NCBI GenBank assembly: GCA_963806045.1 | Contig: CAWDWP010000001.1 | Span: forward strand, 372,001-436,000 | From: DATCHW01 sp963806045 | Lineage (GTDB): Bacteria > Bacteroidota > Ignavibacteria > Tepidaquicellales > Tepidaquicellaceae | DNA length: 64,000 nt | Direction: 5' to 3' | In this document: positions 50,293-59,776 of the stretch, one piece after another | Layout of the letters: every line of letters starts with the position of its first letter | Numbering within the stretch: position 1 is the stretch's first letter | Position numbers and translations under genes: made by a program | Notes under the pieces: model-generated | Told to the model about the DNA's origin: nothing | What the model saw: only the letters and a program-made list of their open reading frames with translations | The model's database searches: none

Positions 50293-51563
50293 ATGAAATC
50301 GATTATAACTACAATCTTCATAATTCTCTTTACTGTTTCTTCCTTATATTCACAATGGTTCACGCAGTATACTTCGAATCCGGCACAAACTATAATGGCT
50401 TTAAAATTTTACGATAATAATACAGGCTATCATTCCGGTGTTCTATACAATGGTTCTACTATGAATATTTATAAAACCACAAACGGCGGCTTGAATTATA
50501 CTGCGCAAAATTCTTTTTATACTTCCCAGAGATTTATGTCCATATTCATAATTCATCCGGATACTGTTTTGATTTGCGGTAATTACGGGATAATACTCAG
50601 GACATTTAACGGGGGGCAGAACTGGATTCCTTATGTATATTCTGATACCACTATACAATTCTGGGGAATGCATTTTGTTAATTCTAATACAGGATTCGTA
50701 GCGGGGAGTTACGGTACAATTTTAAAAACAACGAATAAAGGTGTAACTGGATTCAGCAAATTACCTCAAATCAAAATGCTCTCGACGGAATCTGGTTTGT
50801 AAATGAAAATACAGGATACGTCGGCGGTTCAAATTTGATTTTAAAAACCACAAATTCAGGAAATAATTGGGTGAATATGAACGGCTCATTCATAAGCGGG
50901 TTTGAAACAGCAACAGCTATTTATTTTTCGGATGTGAACAATGGCTTATATTGTACGAATGCAGGACGAATAGTAAAAACAATAGATGGGGGTAGTTCGT
51001 GGTCATTAACATACACTATGTCAGGAGGGATATGGGGAATTTCTTTTGTGAATGCACAAACAGGATATGGATGCACTTCGACAGGGAAAGTTCTTAAAAC
51101 TACCAACGCAGGAAATAACTGGGGCGAACAAAATACACCTTTATCTGAAAATCTCTATGAGATAAGTTTTCCTTCCGTCAATACCGGATATATATGCTCA
51201 TGGTCAGGCAAGATATTAAAAACAACAAACGGCGGACTCACTTATATCACTAAAAACGAAACCGGGATACCAAAAGATTATTCTCTTTCTCAAAATTATC
51301 CAAATCCCTTCAATCCTTCTACAAATATAAAATTTGATATAGCTCGCCTCTCGAGAGGGGTGGACGAAGTCAGGGGTGTGTTAACAACTCTTAAAATCTA
51401 TGACATTTCCGGAAAAGAAATCGCAACGCTTGTAAATGAACAACTCCAGCCGGGTACTTATGAAGTGACATTTAATTCATATGGACTTCCGAGTGGTGTT
51501 TATTTTTACAAACTCACAGCAGGAAATTATAGTGAGACGAAAAAGATGATTTTAATGAAATGA
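50293..51563 (+). CDS. YCF48-repeat secreted protein with T9SS tail, frameshifted
   Basis: About 420 codons in frames 50293-50802 and 50835-51563. One base is missing near 50745, and the restored reading gives NWIQQITSNQNALDGIWF. Signal peptide at about 1-20 (...SLYSQWF), five or six YCF48 blades, then the sorting domain (SQNYPNPFNP...KKMILMK). The loop that holds heptamer repeats in other proteins here holds a GC-rich palindromic element, giving ARLSRGVDEVRGVLTT. It is the only surface-protein gene in the purine locus and is 18 bp after the PLP enzyme gene. A link with purine use is not implied. Confidence 0.82.
51342..51386 (+). repeat. Palindromic element inside a T9SS tail
   Basis: A GC-rich stretch with the perfect 12-bp palindrome CCTCTCGAGAGG (51347-51358), followed by GTGGACGAAGTCAGGGGTGT. 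It is read through in frame as part of the sorting domain loop. Similar C-rich palindromic sequence lies between genes at 13571, 48726 and 53999. Confidence 0.65.
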
Positions 51564-51585
51564 TAAAAAATCAAATAAATTAAAT

Positions 51586-52435
51586 ATGAAACCTGAAGGA
51601 CAAAAAATACTGTACTACATTGGAATTATAGTCGGAACATTAGGCGGGTTATTGGGCATGGCTGTTGCCATCGCCGCATCACCCTTATTCGGAAGTATAT
51701 TTTCGTTATTCTTCATTGTTGTATTTCGGCTATTTCTTCGGCGGACAATATTTGAGAAGCAGAAAAAGAAAAAATTTACTCGCTACGGGACTTCAGGCAG
51801 ACGGCAAAATTATAGATATGTGGGATACGGGTGTAACCGTGAATAATCAGCCTCAAATAGGAATGAAGATTGAAGTCACTCCTCCGACCGGAGCTCCTTT
51901 CACTTCCGAGATTACGCTTGTTATCTCCCGATTACAAACTGCATATTATCAGGTCGGAGTAAGCTGTATAGTGCGGTACGACCCGAACAATAAAAAGACA
52001 GTTGCAATCGAAAGTCTCGGAGGAACATTAGGTTCTCAAACAAGTACGACCGGCTTTTACGGCTCGAATGAAAATCAATTTGACACACCTGCTACGGCTT
52101 CAAGCCCGGGTAGTCCTTTTTTCCCTGGAAAATCACCGGAAGAAATTGAAAAATCTATGAGAGAAATAGATACAGAATCAAAAAGGATAGTGTCGGTTGG
52201 AACAGAGTGCAGAGCAATAATAAAAAGTTGCCAGTTTACGAATATATACGTTGCCGAAGGTTATCCGTTTAATTTTTTCGAACTGGAAGTATTGCCCGAT
52301 AACGAACCTGCTTATGAAGCAACCTGTTACGCAGTTGTTTCCACAGCTTCAACACAAAAATTCCAGCCCGGTAAACAGGTTTGGGTAAAATACGACCCTG
52401 AAAATAAAAAGAAAGTATCCCTGAGCCATTCATAA
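51586..52435 (+). CDS. Small membrane-anchored beta-domain protein, frameshifted
   Basis: About 280 codons in frames 51586-51846 and 51665-52435, joined by a one-base correction near 51727. The N-terminus has two hydrophobic helices with glycine-rich content (about 10-32, 38-55). The rest is soluble, with two similar halves each ending in a DPNNKK/DPENKK segment (YDPNNKKTVAIE; KYDPENKKKVSL), resembling the DUF3592/SHOCT-associated beta-barrel-like domains. The function is unknown. It sits between the T9SS gene and the ferredoxin-nitroreductase gene and is not obviously linked to either. Confidence 0.6.
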
Positions 52436-52607
52436 ATTTTTATGATTGATTTACACATTAATTGAAGGTTTTTCTTCTTTTTCGGATTAAAGAACACCCG
52501 GGAATCACTGAATACAAAAAACTTAATTTCAACCTGATTCAGACTTTTTATCTCAGTTTATTTTATTTCTTTTATATGCTAAATTTGAGTAACCAAATTT
52601 TAACGTT

Positions 52608-53516
52608 ATGCCAATACCTACAAGCCGTACAAATGATAATGCACATATAATAATCGACCAGGGGAAGTGTAACCTGTGTGAATTGTGCGTGAAAATCTGC
52701 AAGGACTTTTCCTTAAAGATCGAGGATGAAAAATTAGTAGTAAATAATGACCCCATATTCGGATGCTTCGGCTGCGGTCAGTGTGCAGCAATTTGTCCGA
52801 ACGGTGCGATAAAAATATTTGGCAGGGAATTTCACCCGGAGGATATAATTGATTTGCCCCCTAAAGATAAGTGTTCGACATATGAACAGCTTCATTCTTT
52901 AATGCTCAGAAGAAGAAGTGTAAGGGATTTCAAAGATATTCCAATTGAGCCTGAAATTGTGGATAAAATCATCCGTTCGTGTTCAACTGCACCTATGGGT
53001 ATTCCTCCTTCGGATGTCAGTCTGCTCATATTTCACGGAAAGGATAAAGTCAGAGAGTTCACAGGGGATTTTCTTGGCTATGTGAAAAAAATGAAATGGA
53101 TGTTCCCCGTGATGACAACACTTTTCCGTCCCTTTTTCTCAAAAATCGAAATCAAACAATTTAAAGAATTTATAATTCCACTTTATAACAAACTGATTGA
53201 AAAATGGGAGGCGGGTGAAGACTTCTTACTGTATGATGCACCGCTGGCTATATATTTTTACGGGAATCCTTTCGCCGACCAGGTAGATTCATATATCCCC
53301 GCAACTTACTCTATGCTTGTTGCAGAATCGCTAGGACTCGGAAGCTGTATGATAGGAAGCATTGCACCAATGATTAAAAAAGGAGGTGCTCAAATTAAGA
53401 AAAAATACGGAATAGATTTAAAATCGAAAGATGGTATTTTTGTTATATACGGATATCCAAAATACAAATATCACAAAGCAATCAACCGTACATTTGCAAA
53501 AGTAGATTACGCTTAG
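52608..53516 (+). CDS. Nitroreductase family protein with N-terminal ferredoxin domain
   Basis: A 302-residue protein. Two 4Fe-4S sites lie at the start, CNLCELCVKICKD (about 19-31) and CFGCGQCAAICPNGA (about 50-64). A nitroreductase FMN domain follows from about 90, with RRRSVRDF at its start, CSTAPMGIPPSD, and ESLGLGSCMIGS near the end. Such proteins use ferredoxin or internal clusters to reduce an FMN-bound substrate. The partner is unknown. It lies between purine-locus parts but has its own 172-bp leader, so membership in the pathway is unproven. Confidence 0.88.
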   Translation: MPIPTSRTNDNAHIIIDQGKCNLCELCVKICKDFSLKIEDEKLVVNNDPIFGCFGCGQCAAICPNGAIKIFGREFHPEDIIDLPPKDKCSTYEQLHSLMLRRRSVRDFKDIPIEPEIVDKIIRSCSTAPMGIPPSDVSLLIFHGKDKVREFTGDFLGYVKKMKWMFPVMTTLFRPFFSKIEIKQFKEFIIPLYNKLIEKWEAGEDFLLYDAPLAIYFYGNPFADQVDSYIPATYSMLVAESLGLGSCMIGSIAPMIKKGGAQIKKKYGIDLKSKDGIFVIYGYPKYKYHKAINRTFAKVDYA

Positions 53517-53683
53517 AAAAAAATAAAAATAATAAAAAAAATATAAGAACATCTATTTTCTAAAATTTTCAATCCCTATACTTTATAAATTATCAATTCG
53601 TTATTACATAAGTTTTTAACTTTATTAATTTCAAAAATGTTATATGTAATTAAATAATTTTTATTAATTTAAAAATAATTAAA

Positions 53684-53974
53684 ATGCATATTACATTAAC
53701 AAATACTAAAGAAACTGCTCAAGGTCGTGCTGAGACAGAAAAATTTCTCTCTGACTTTCTCCCCCGTTTTAGAAAATATCCGGGTGTTAAAGCCGTATAT
53801 AGCTACTATAGTAAAGAAAAAGGTGAAGGTATTACTATCACGATCTGGGAAAATGAGGAAGCGGTGAAATCTTACTGGAACAGCGAATTAATAAACGAAA
53901 CCAAGGCTTTTTCAGAGAAAAGTAATGTTCCAATAACCCGTGAATCACATCCGCTGTTTATTTCCCTGGGTTAA
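53684..53974 (+). CDS. Small ABM-like domain protein
   Basis: A 96-residue protein with the beta-alpha-beta pattern of dimeric alpha-beta-barrel (antibiotic-biosynthesis monooxygenase-like) proteins: a first strand with MHITLTN, a helix, a strand with GVKAVYSYYS, GITITIWENEEAV and a final helix. No cofactor or catalytic residue can be named. It is preceded by a very AT-rich 167-bp leader and followed by a repeat-like spacer. The amphipathic pattern is convincing, but the family call is by fold only. Confidence 0.55.
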   Translation: MHITLTNTKETAQGRAETEKFLSDFLPRFRKYPGVKAVYSYYSKEKGEGITITIWENEEAVKSYWNSELINETKAFSEKSNVPITRESHPLFISLG

Positions 53975-53998
53975 GAATATAACGTTAATAAATACTTA

Positions 53999-54050
53999 GA
54001 CCCCCTCCTACCTTCCCTCCTCGGAGGTTCTTCGACCTTAGGAAAGGGAG
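53999..54050. repeat. C-rich imperfect palindrome in spacer
   Basis: CCCCCTCCTACCTTCCCTCC... returns as ...GGAAAGGGAG, with the TCCTCGGAGG core between. It resembles the palindromic family seen at 48726 and inside the T9SS gene at 51342. No gene is seen in the 53975-54234 spacer apart from this and TTTGTG-rich repeat-like sequence. Confidence 0.45.
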
Positions 54051-54234
54051 AGAAGAATCTTTTTTGCTACAATAATTTCGCCCCATCGGGGATTTTATAT
54101 TTTCTCCGCGTTACTTCGTGCTCATTCTTTGTGTATCTTTGTGAAATTTTTTTGGATTATTACTTATATATAAAACTTTAATCGTTTTAATAAACTATTT
54201 ATTTATTTAATTTATAATTACTTAATGCTATTCA

Positions 54235-55599
54235 ATGCTTATAAAGAACGCTTATATTATTAATTCTGATGAATCTGTTCAGGCGGATATTCTTATCAAA
54301 GATGGAATAATTGCCCGGATTGATTCAACGATTAAAGAAACTAAAGATTCAGGCGATATTATCGATGCGCAGGGGCTTTTCGTTTTTCCGGGTGGAATAG
54401 ATGTTCATACCCATATGGAATTGCCTGTCAGAGGAACAAAATCATCTGATGATTTTGAAAGCGGAACAATAGCGGCTATTTCGGGTGGAACGACGACTAT
54501 TATTGACTTCACAACCCCCAAACGCGGAGAATCGCTAATCGATTGTCTTAATGACAGATTAAAATTAGCAGAAAAATCTTTTTGTGATTATTCTCTTCAT
54601 ATCGGTGTGACTTATTTTAATGAAAACACACAAAAGGAAATGGAAGAATGTGTGAAAAGCGGTTTTACTTCCTTCAAGATTTATATGGCTTATAAAGATA
54701 CTATCGGACTGAATGATGAGGATATTATAAAGATTCTTGAAATAGCTCAAAGTGTGAACGCATTGGTATTGGTTCATTGTGAGAACGGAGATTTAATAAA
54801 CGAACTCACGAATAATTATATCTCAAAAGGAAAAACATCTCCTGAATATCATCCGCTTTCGAGACCCCCGGAAACAGAAAGCGAGGCTGTCAACCGGATT
54901 CTTACATATGCAAAAATAATTAATACTGCGATATATATTGTTCATACTTCAACCGGTGAATCGGTTAGTGAAATCGAAAAAGCAAAGTTATCAGGTCAGG
55001 AAGTATTTGCGGAGACCTGTCCGCAATATTTATTTCTGAATGAAACTAAATACTATTTGCCGGGTTTTGAGTCTGCAAAATATGTAATATGTCCACCGTT
55101 AAGACCAAAAGTGAATCAGGATAAATTATGGAATGCATTGAATAAAAATATTCTGGATGCTGTGTCCACAGACCATTGTCCGTTTAATTTTATCGGGCAA
55201 AAAGAACTCGGCAAAAATGATTTTACAAAAATTCCCAACGGGGGAGGAGGAATTGAAAACAGACTGCACCTTCTTTACACTTATGGAGTTCTTGGCAATA
55301 AAATCTCGCTAAACAGGTTTGTTGAAATCACATCTGCAAATCCGGCAAAGATTTTCGATATGTATCCGCAAAAAGGAACCATCAGTGAAGGCAGTGATGC
55401 CGACATTATACTATGGAATCCGGAAAAAGAATTTGTTATACGTGCAAAGAATCAGTTTCAGAGGTGTGACTATAACTTATATGAAGGATTTAAAATCAAG
55501 GGAGCCCCAAAGCTTGTGATAAAAGGGGGTAAAACTATTTTTACTGATGGAAAATTCATTAAAGAAAGCGATAAAGGCAAACTACTTTTGAATAAATGA
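54235..55599 (+). CDS. hyuA: Dihydropyrimidinase/hydantoinase
   Basis: A 454-residue amidohydrolase superfamily member. Metal site: DVHTHMELP (about 55-63), carboxylated Lys in SFKIYMAYKD (about 144-153), His in VHCEN and VHTSTGES, and the catalytic Asp in DAVSTDHCPF. Length and motifs match D-hydantoinase/dihydropyrimidinase (YgeZ in E. coli). It opens cyclic ureides such as hydantoins and dihydropyrimidines, as needed for the ureido-amino acid route of purine breakdown. It overlaps the MocA-like gene by 4 bp (ATGA), so the two are translationally coupled. Confidence 0.92.
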   Translation: MLIKNAYIINSDESVQADILIKDGIIARIDSTIKETKDSGDIIDAQGLFVFPGGIDVHTHMELPVRGTKSSDDFESGTIAAISGGTTTIIDFTTPKRGESLIDCLNDRLKLAEKSFCDYSLHIGVTYFNENTQKEMEECVKSGFTSFKIYMAYKDTIGLNDEDIIKILEIAQSVNALVLVHCENGDLINELTNNYISKGKTSPEYHPLSRPPETESEAVNRILTYAKIINTAIYIVHTSTGESVSEIEKAKLSGQEVFAETCPQYLFLNETKYYLPGFESAKYVICPPLRPKVNQDKLWNALNKNILDAVSTDHCPFNFIGQKELGKNDFTKIPNGGGGIENRLHLLYTYGVLGNKISLNRFVEITSANPAKIFDMYPQKGTISEGSDADIILWNPEKEFVIRAKNQFQRCDYNLYEGFKIKGAPKLVIKGGKTIFTDGKFIKESDKGKLLLNK

Positions 55600-56159
55600 T
55601 AAAAATAGAAACGGAGGCAATTGTATTAGCGGCAGGATATTCTTCCCGTTATCCCGAGTTTAAGCCGCTTTTGAAAATCAAAGATAAAACAATAATTGAA
55701 CATACGATATCTAATCTTTATGATGTTTGCAGCCGGATTATTGTAGTTTGCGGTCACCGGGCAGAAGATATAAAAAAGGTTTTACAGGTTTATGATAAAA
55801 TAGAGTTTGTAATGAATGAAGTTTATTCTGACGGTATGTTCAGTTCGATACTCGAAGGTATAAAGCATATTAAATCAAATAAATTCTTCGTAGTGCCGTC
55901 TGACATGCCAATGATTAAGAAAGAAACTTATTTAAATTTATTGAAGGTCAAAGGATACATTGTAATTCCTGTATATAAAGGAAAAAAAGGACACCCGGTT
56001 TTAATGAACAGTAAATTCATTCCTGAACTTTTAAAAGAAAATACAGATTCAAATTTTAAGGAGTTTATTGAAAAGAATAATTATATTTTGGAAGAGGTAA
56101 ATGATGAGGGTGTGCTGATAGATATTGATACAAAAGAGGATTTCGAGAAATTAAAATAA
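55596..56159 (+). CDS. mocA: Molybdenum-cofactor nucleotidyltransferase (MocA-like)
   Basis: A 187-residue protein with a nucleotide-diphospho-sugar transferase fold. The NTP loop is VLAAGYSSRYPEFKPLLKI (about 10-28), with the metal-binding region VPSDMPMI (about 101-108) and GHPVLMNSKF. It is close to MocA/YgfJ, which adds CMP to the molybdenum cofactor for xanthine dehydrogenase-type enzymes. Context with three molybdenum hydroxylase subunits and XdhC supports this. Its start overlaps hyuA, and XdhC follows 18 bp later. The frame is intact. Confidence 0.85.
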   Translation: MIKIETEAIVLAAGYSSRYPEFKPLLKIKDKTIIEHTISNLYDVCSRIIVVCGHRAEDIKKVLQVYDKIEFVMNEVYSDGMFSSILEGIKHIKSNKFFVVPSDMPMIKKETYLNLLKVKGYIVIPVYKGKKGHPVLMNSKFIPELLKENTDSNFKEFIEKNNYILEEVNDEGVLIDIDTKEDFEKLK

Positions 56160-56177
56160 AATTATATTATATAAGAT

Positions 56178-57148
56178 ATGTCATTTCAAACGGGAACAAA
56201 GACATTTTGGGATTCGGTATTAAAAAAATTTGAATCCGGCTTAAATTGCACATTACTTATAGTTACGGAAAGTGACGGTTCATCACCCGGCAGGGAAGGA
56301 TTCAAAATGCTGGTATCATCCGATGGGTCACTTCTTGGCTCTATAGGCGGGGGAGCACTTGAGCATAATATTGTTGAAATAGCCAGGGCAAAATTAAAAA
56401 CCAACAACCGGGATATCATTTGCAAAAGATATTATCATACTGATGATGAATTAGTTAATAAATCCGGAATGATATGCTCCGGTTCTCAGGCTATTGTATT
56501 ATGTCCCTTAGATTTGAAAGATACAGAAGTAATAACAGCTATATATGATTCCATCGATAGGAATAAGGAAGGAGTGCTTAATCTTTCACCTTCAGGTATG
56601 CATTTCGAATCCGAGAAAATTGCAAAAAAAGATTTTGAATTTTTATTTTCAGATGAAAATAACTGGAGCTATTCTGAAAAGACTGGTAACCTGAATGCCC
56701 TGCATATAATAGGCGGAGGACATTGCAGTCTTGCGCTCTCACGGATAATGAAGGAACTGAATTTTCATATTACGGTTTACGATGACAGGCAGGAAGTTGA
56801 AACAATGAAAATAAATACTTTTGCTAATGAAAAGAAATTTGTAAATTACGATGGCTTGAATCTTTAATTAAGGGAAGCAACAGAAATTACTTTGTTATAA
56901 TGACATTCGGACATAAAGCTGATGAACTCGTTCTGAAACAGTTGCTCAGAAAAGAATATAAATATATCGGGATGATGGGAAGTCCTTCCAAAGTCAAACA
57001 AATATTCGATAATTTAATAACAGATGGGTTTAAAAAGAAAGAACTGGATAAAGTCCACGCTCCGATTGGAATCCCGATAACCAGTAAAACCCCTGAAGAG
57101 ATTGCAGTCAGCATAGCGGCACAGATAATAAAAATAAAAAACTCTTAG
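56178..57148 (+). CDS. xdhC: XdhC/CoxI family cofactor-insertion protein, frameshifted
   Basis: About 320 codons in frames 56178-56867 and 56900-57148. One base is missing near 56860; the restored frame reads NSLIKGSNRNYFVIMTFGHKADE. The N-terminal domain has GSIGGGALEHNIVEIA. The NAD-like C-terminal domain opens with ALHIIGGGHCSLAL (about 174-187), and the end has YKYIGMMGSPSKVKQI. XdhC proteins receive the molybdenum cofactor and help put it, sulfurated, into xanthine dehydrogenase. It forms a unit with hyuA and mocA. Complete once corrected. Confidence 0.88.
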
Positions 57149-57210
57149 AATATTATTGTTTTCAATATCTCAGAAATAAATATTTCCGGATTCTAATTAT
57201 ATCCGACATC

Positions 57211-58662
57211 GTGTTATTCATTGCCGGGTTAATTTATATTTTCGTATTTCCGGATTTCGATACCGATGCATATGCGCACCACTGCATTTCAAGGGAAATT
57301 TATCTCGGCAATACAAATCTTAGTATAAACTGGGTATGGCTGCCGCTTTTTCATTATATGCAGGTGGCAATGATTGCAATTGGTTTAACAATGCAAAGCC
57401 TGAGGTTTTTTAATCTTGCAATAACATTTATTATTCCGCTTGTTTTATTTTTCCGGCTGAATAAAAAAGAAGATAAAGAATTATCATACTCTGAATCATT
57501 TATTGCGTCTTTAATCTGCATGCTGTTTCCAATCCTGATATTAATGGGGACAACCGCACAACCGGAGCCGTTATTTTGTCTGATAATTTTAATCTTCGCA
57601 ATATCTTTTGTTGAAAAAAAATATTTTGTTTCGTCCCTATTTCTCACACTGGCAGTCTTATGGAGATATGAAGCCTGGATTCTGCCTCCTTTAATAATTG
57701 GTCTTGTATTGTGGGGTTATTTTTTTAAAAGACCTGACTTCCTGAAAAAATTACAAAGTCCAAAACCTATACTGTCAACTCTTCTTCCTTTAATTGCAAT
57801 GGCAATCTGGATAGTTGCAAGACATAATAGTGATGGCATCTGGTTCGGATTTATTTTCGTAACACAGGGTTTCGCAAATGAAGTACTTAAGGTTTCCAGT
57901 TCGTTTGATAGCGGTATATTACAGTTTATTCGCGATGTGTTATATTATCCTCTCATTGTTCCTTATTATCTCGCCGGTCCGCTTGTAATTCTTGCATATT
58001 TCGGAATCAAAAGAACGATGCAGAGACAACATTATATCTGGGTTATCTTTTATTCATTTATATTATTGTTTTTGACAATAACCTGGATAAAGAAATCATC
58101 ACTTGGTTTACACAGACATTTTAATGTTCTGGTTCCGTTCTATTCGGTATTGCTCGTGAATGGAATCCCATCTGCTTCAGTTTTGATTTATAAAATTAAA
58201 TCAAGATTAAAAAAATCTATAATTCCATATGAAGAACAAATTATAAGAATAAAAAAAACTTTAGTTATTTTATTAATCATTTCACAAATCATTGTAACAG
58301 TCATATGGTCAATAGGATGGCTTACATATACGGGTAAACTATTTATTGAAAGATATCAGACAGTAGATTTCATAAAAAATCTTCCAAACGACAAATATAT
58401 TTTCTGTGACGAGGCTTCCGTAGAAGTATTAAGCGGTCTGGATATGCACATCTTCAACAGGGTATGGCTTGAGAATAAAGAAGCTGCCGAAATGATTACT
58501 AATGCAGTGAACACGAATAAAGATGTTTATATTGTTACATGGGAAAGAAAGATGAAAAGATTTTCGGGTTTTGGTGAAATAATTTTCAAATCAGTACCTG
58601 ACTACAACACAAAAGAAACGCTGCAGGTTCTGAAAGTAAATATCAAAGAACAGATAAAATAA
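57211..58662 (+). CDS. GT-C-like integral membrane protein
   Basis: A 483-residue protein with ten or more helices. The first periplasmic loop has PDFDTDAYAHHCISREIYLG, whose acidic pair and position after the first helix match PMT/ArnT-type GT-C transferases. Near the end it has a small soluble domain (KNLPNDKYIFCDEASVEVL). GTG at 57211 is the marked start; the frame is open further upstream (past YFRILIISDI) but has no ATG, so the first helix may be longer. It probably moves a sugar from a polyprenyl carrier. The acceptor is unknown. A strong terminator follows. Confidence 0.72.
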   Translation: MLFIAGLIYIFVFPDFDTDAYAHHCISREIYLGNTNLSINWVWLPLFHYMQVAMIAIGLTMQSLRFFNLAITFIIPLVLFFRLNKKEDKELSYSESFIASLICMLFPILILMGTTAQPEPLFCLIILIFAISFVEKKYFVSSLFLTLAVLWRYEAWILPPLIIGLVLWGYFFKRPDFLKKLQSPKPILSTLLPLIAMAIWIVARHNSDGIWFGFIFVTQGFANEVLKVSSSFDSGILQFIRDVLYYPLIVPYYLAGPLVILAYFGIKRTMQRQHYIWVIFYSFILLFLTITWIKKSSLGLHRHFNVLVPFYSVLLVNGIPSASVLIYKIKSRLKKSIIPYEEQIIRIKKTLVILLIISQIIVTVIWSIGWLTYTGKLFIERYQTVDFIKNLPNDKYIFCDEASVEVLSGLDMHIFNRVWLENKEAAEMITNAVNTNKDVYIVTWERKMKRFSGFGEIIFKSVPDYNTKETLQVLKVNIKEQIK

Positions 58663-58663
58663 A

Positions 58664-58693
58664 AACGCCTCTTTATTTTAATAAAGAGGCGTT
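58664..58693. terminator. Two-way terminator hairpin
   Basis: AACGCCTCTTTATT (58664-58677) pairs perfectly with 58680-58693. It sits between convergent genes (plus strand ending 58662, minus strand ending 58726). The A/T-rich inner part gives T-runs in both directions. Confidence 0.85.
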
Positions 58694-58725
58694 CAATATT
58701 CGAACACGTTACTTTTCAAGTAAAC

Positions 58726-59529
58726 TTATGGTTTCTTCTTTCGTGTCTTTTTAATTTCTTTAGTCTTATTGCTTTCCATTTTCATTTCAACTTCGGAGAG
58801 TACAGGAATTCTCAGTACCTGTCCCGGATAAATCAGGTTTGGATTCTTTATTGTTTTCGGAATCCTTGCAGGTGCAGATATCACGCCGTTTTTGTTTGCT
58901 TCCCAGATCTTAGGCCAGAACCTGCTGTTTCCATATATTTCATGCTTAGCTGAAATTTTCCACAAACAGTCTCCTTTTACTACAGTGTAATTTCCGGATT
59001 TTTCTTCTATCGGTTCTTTTTCAGAACATTCTTCAAGACGTTTTTTCATTATAAGGTATCTTTCCCAGAATTCAGGAAGACACTTAATTCTTGAAGCTTC
59101 AATTTCATCAAAGCAGGATTTTCGTATTAATTCAGCGGTTTCTGCGTTTTTGCAATTCATTATTCTTTTTTCGCAGTCTTTAAATTTGATTCTGAAATCA
59201 TCAACTTCAGCTTTATTGGAGCCAATGGCTGTATAAAGATCCAGTTCAGCATTTGTTATATCTTTATCCCTGGAGAGAGATAAAATACGAAGGCTTTCTA
59301 TTTCAGTATTTATGAGATTTAACTCGCTGCGTAAATTATCCACCATCTTCATCTGTTCACTCATCTGCTTTTCCCAACTTTCCATATTCAATGTAGTCGT
59401 ATCTTCAAGATAATATTCATCACAGCAATCATTATCCCAGTTATATTCCTGGGAATATAGATATTGCCAGGGAGTTAATACAAACAGAAATAGAGTAATA
59501 AACAGAAGTAATAATTGCTTCATCAACAA
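58726..59529 (-). CDS. LysM-domain periplasmic/outer-membrane protein
   Basis: A 267-residue protein with a signal peptide (about 1-25, ...LYSQEY). A helical, probably coiled-coil middle follows (about 45-165, with many Glu/Lys). The C-terminal LysM domain (about 187-247) opens with YTVVKGDCLWKISAKHEIYG and ends with NLIYPGQVLRIP. LysM binds peptidoglycan, so the protein is probably anchored to the wall. A Lys-rich tail (KTKEIKKTRKKK) follows. It resembles the LysM/coiled-coil proteins next to outer-membrane machinery in Bacteroidota. No enzyme domain is seen. Confidence 0.82.
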   Translation of the reverse strand: MLMKQLLLLFITLFLFVLTPWQYLYSQEYNWDNDCCDEYYLEDTTTLNMESWEKQMSEQMKMVDNLRSELNLINTEIESLRILSLSRDKDITNAELDLYTAIGSNKAEVDDFRIKFKDCEKRIMNCKNAETAELIRKSCFDEIEASRIKCLPEFWERYLIMKKRLEECSEKEPIEEKSGNYTVVKGDCLWKISAKHEIYGNSRFWPKIWEANKNGVISAPARIPKTIKNPNLIYPGQVLRIPVLSEVEMKMESNKTKEIKKTRKKKP

Positions 59530-59776
59530 ATTTATTTAATTAATAAATTTTTAAATCTTAATTTATGGGTGCCACACCTCCCCATATAACGCAATTTTAC
59601 ACACCCTATATATAATATAAAATAATTAAAATTTAATTCAAATATAAATAATGAATTATATGCCAAAACCATTTGGATAATCGAAATTCCGGGTCAAATA
59701 AACAATTAGAAATTTTCAACTTTAAATTCTTCTTATTTAGATTTAAATTTAAATTACACTAAAATAATCTGCCAAA

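Noticed and set aside
53517..53683. A small gene or regulatory RNA in the AT-rich spacer
   Set aside because: There is no frame with a start and sensible codons, and no stable hairpin. It looks like a plain AT-rich leader.
10893..57148. Programmed ribosomal frameshifting in the split genes
   Set aside because: The breaks share no slippery heptamer or downstream structure, fall at random places and go in both directions.
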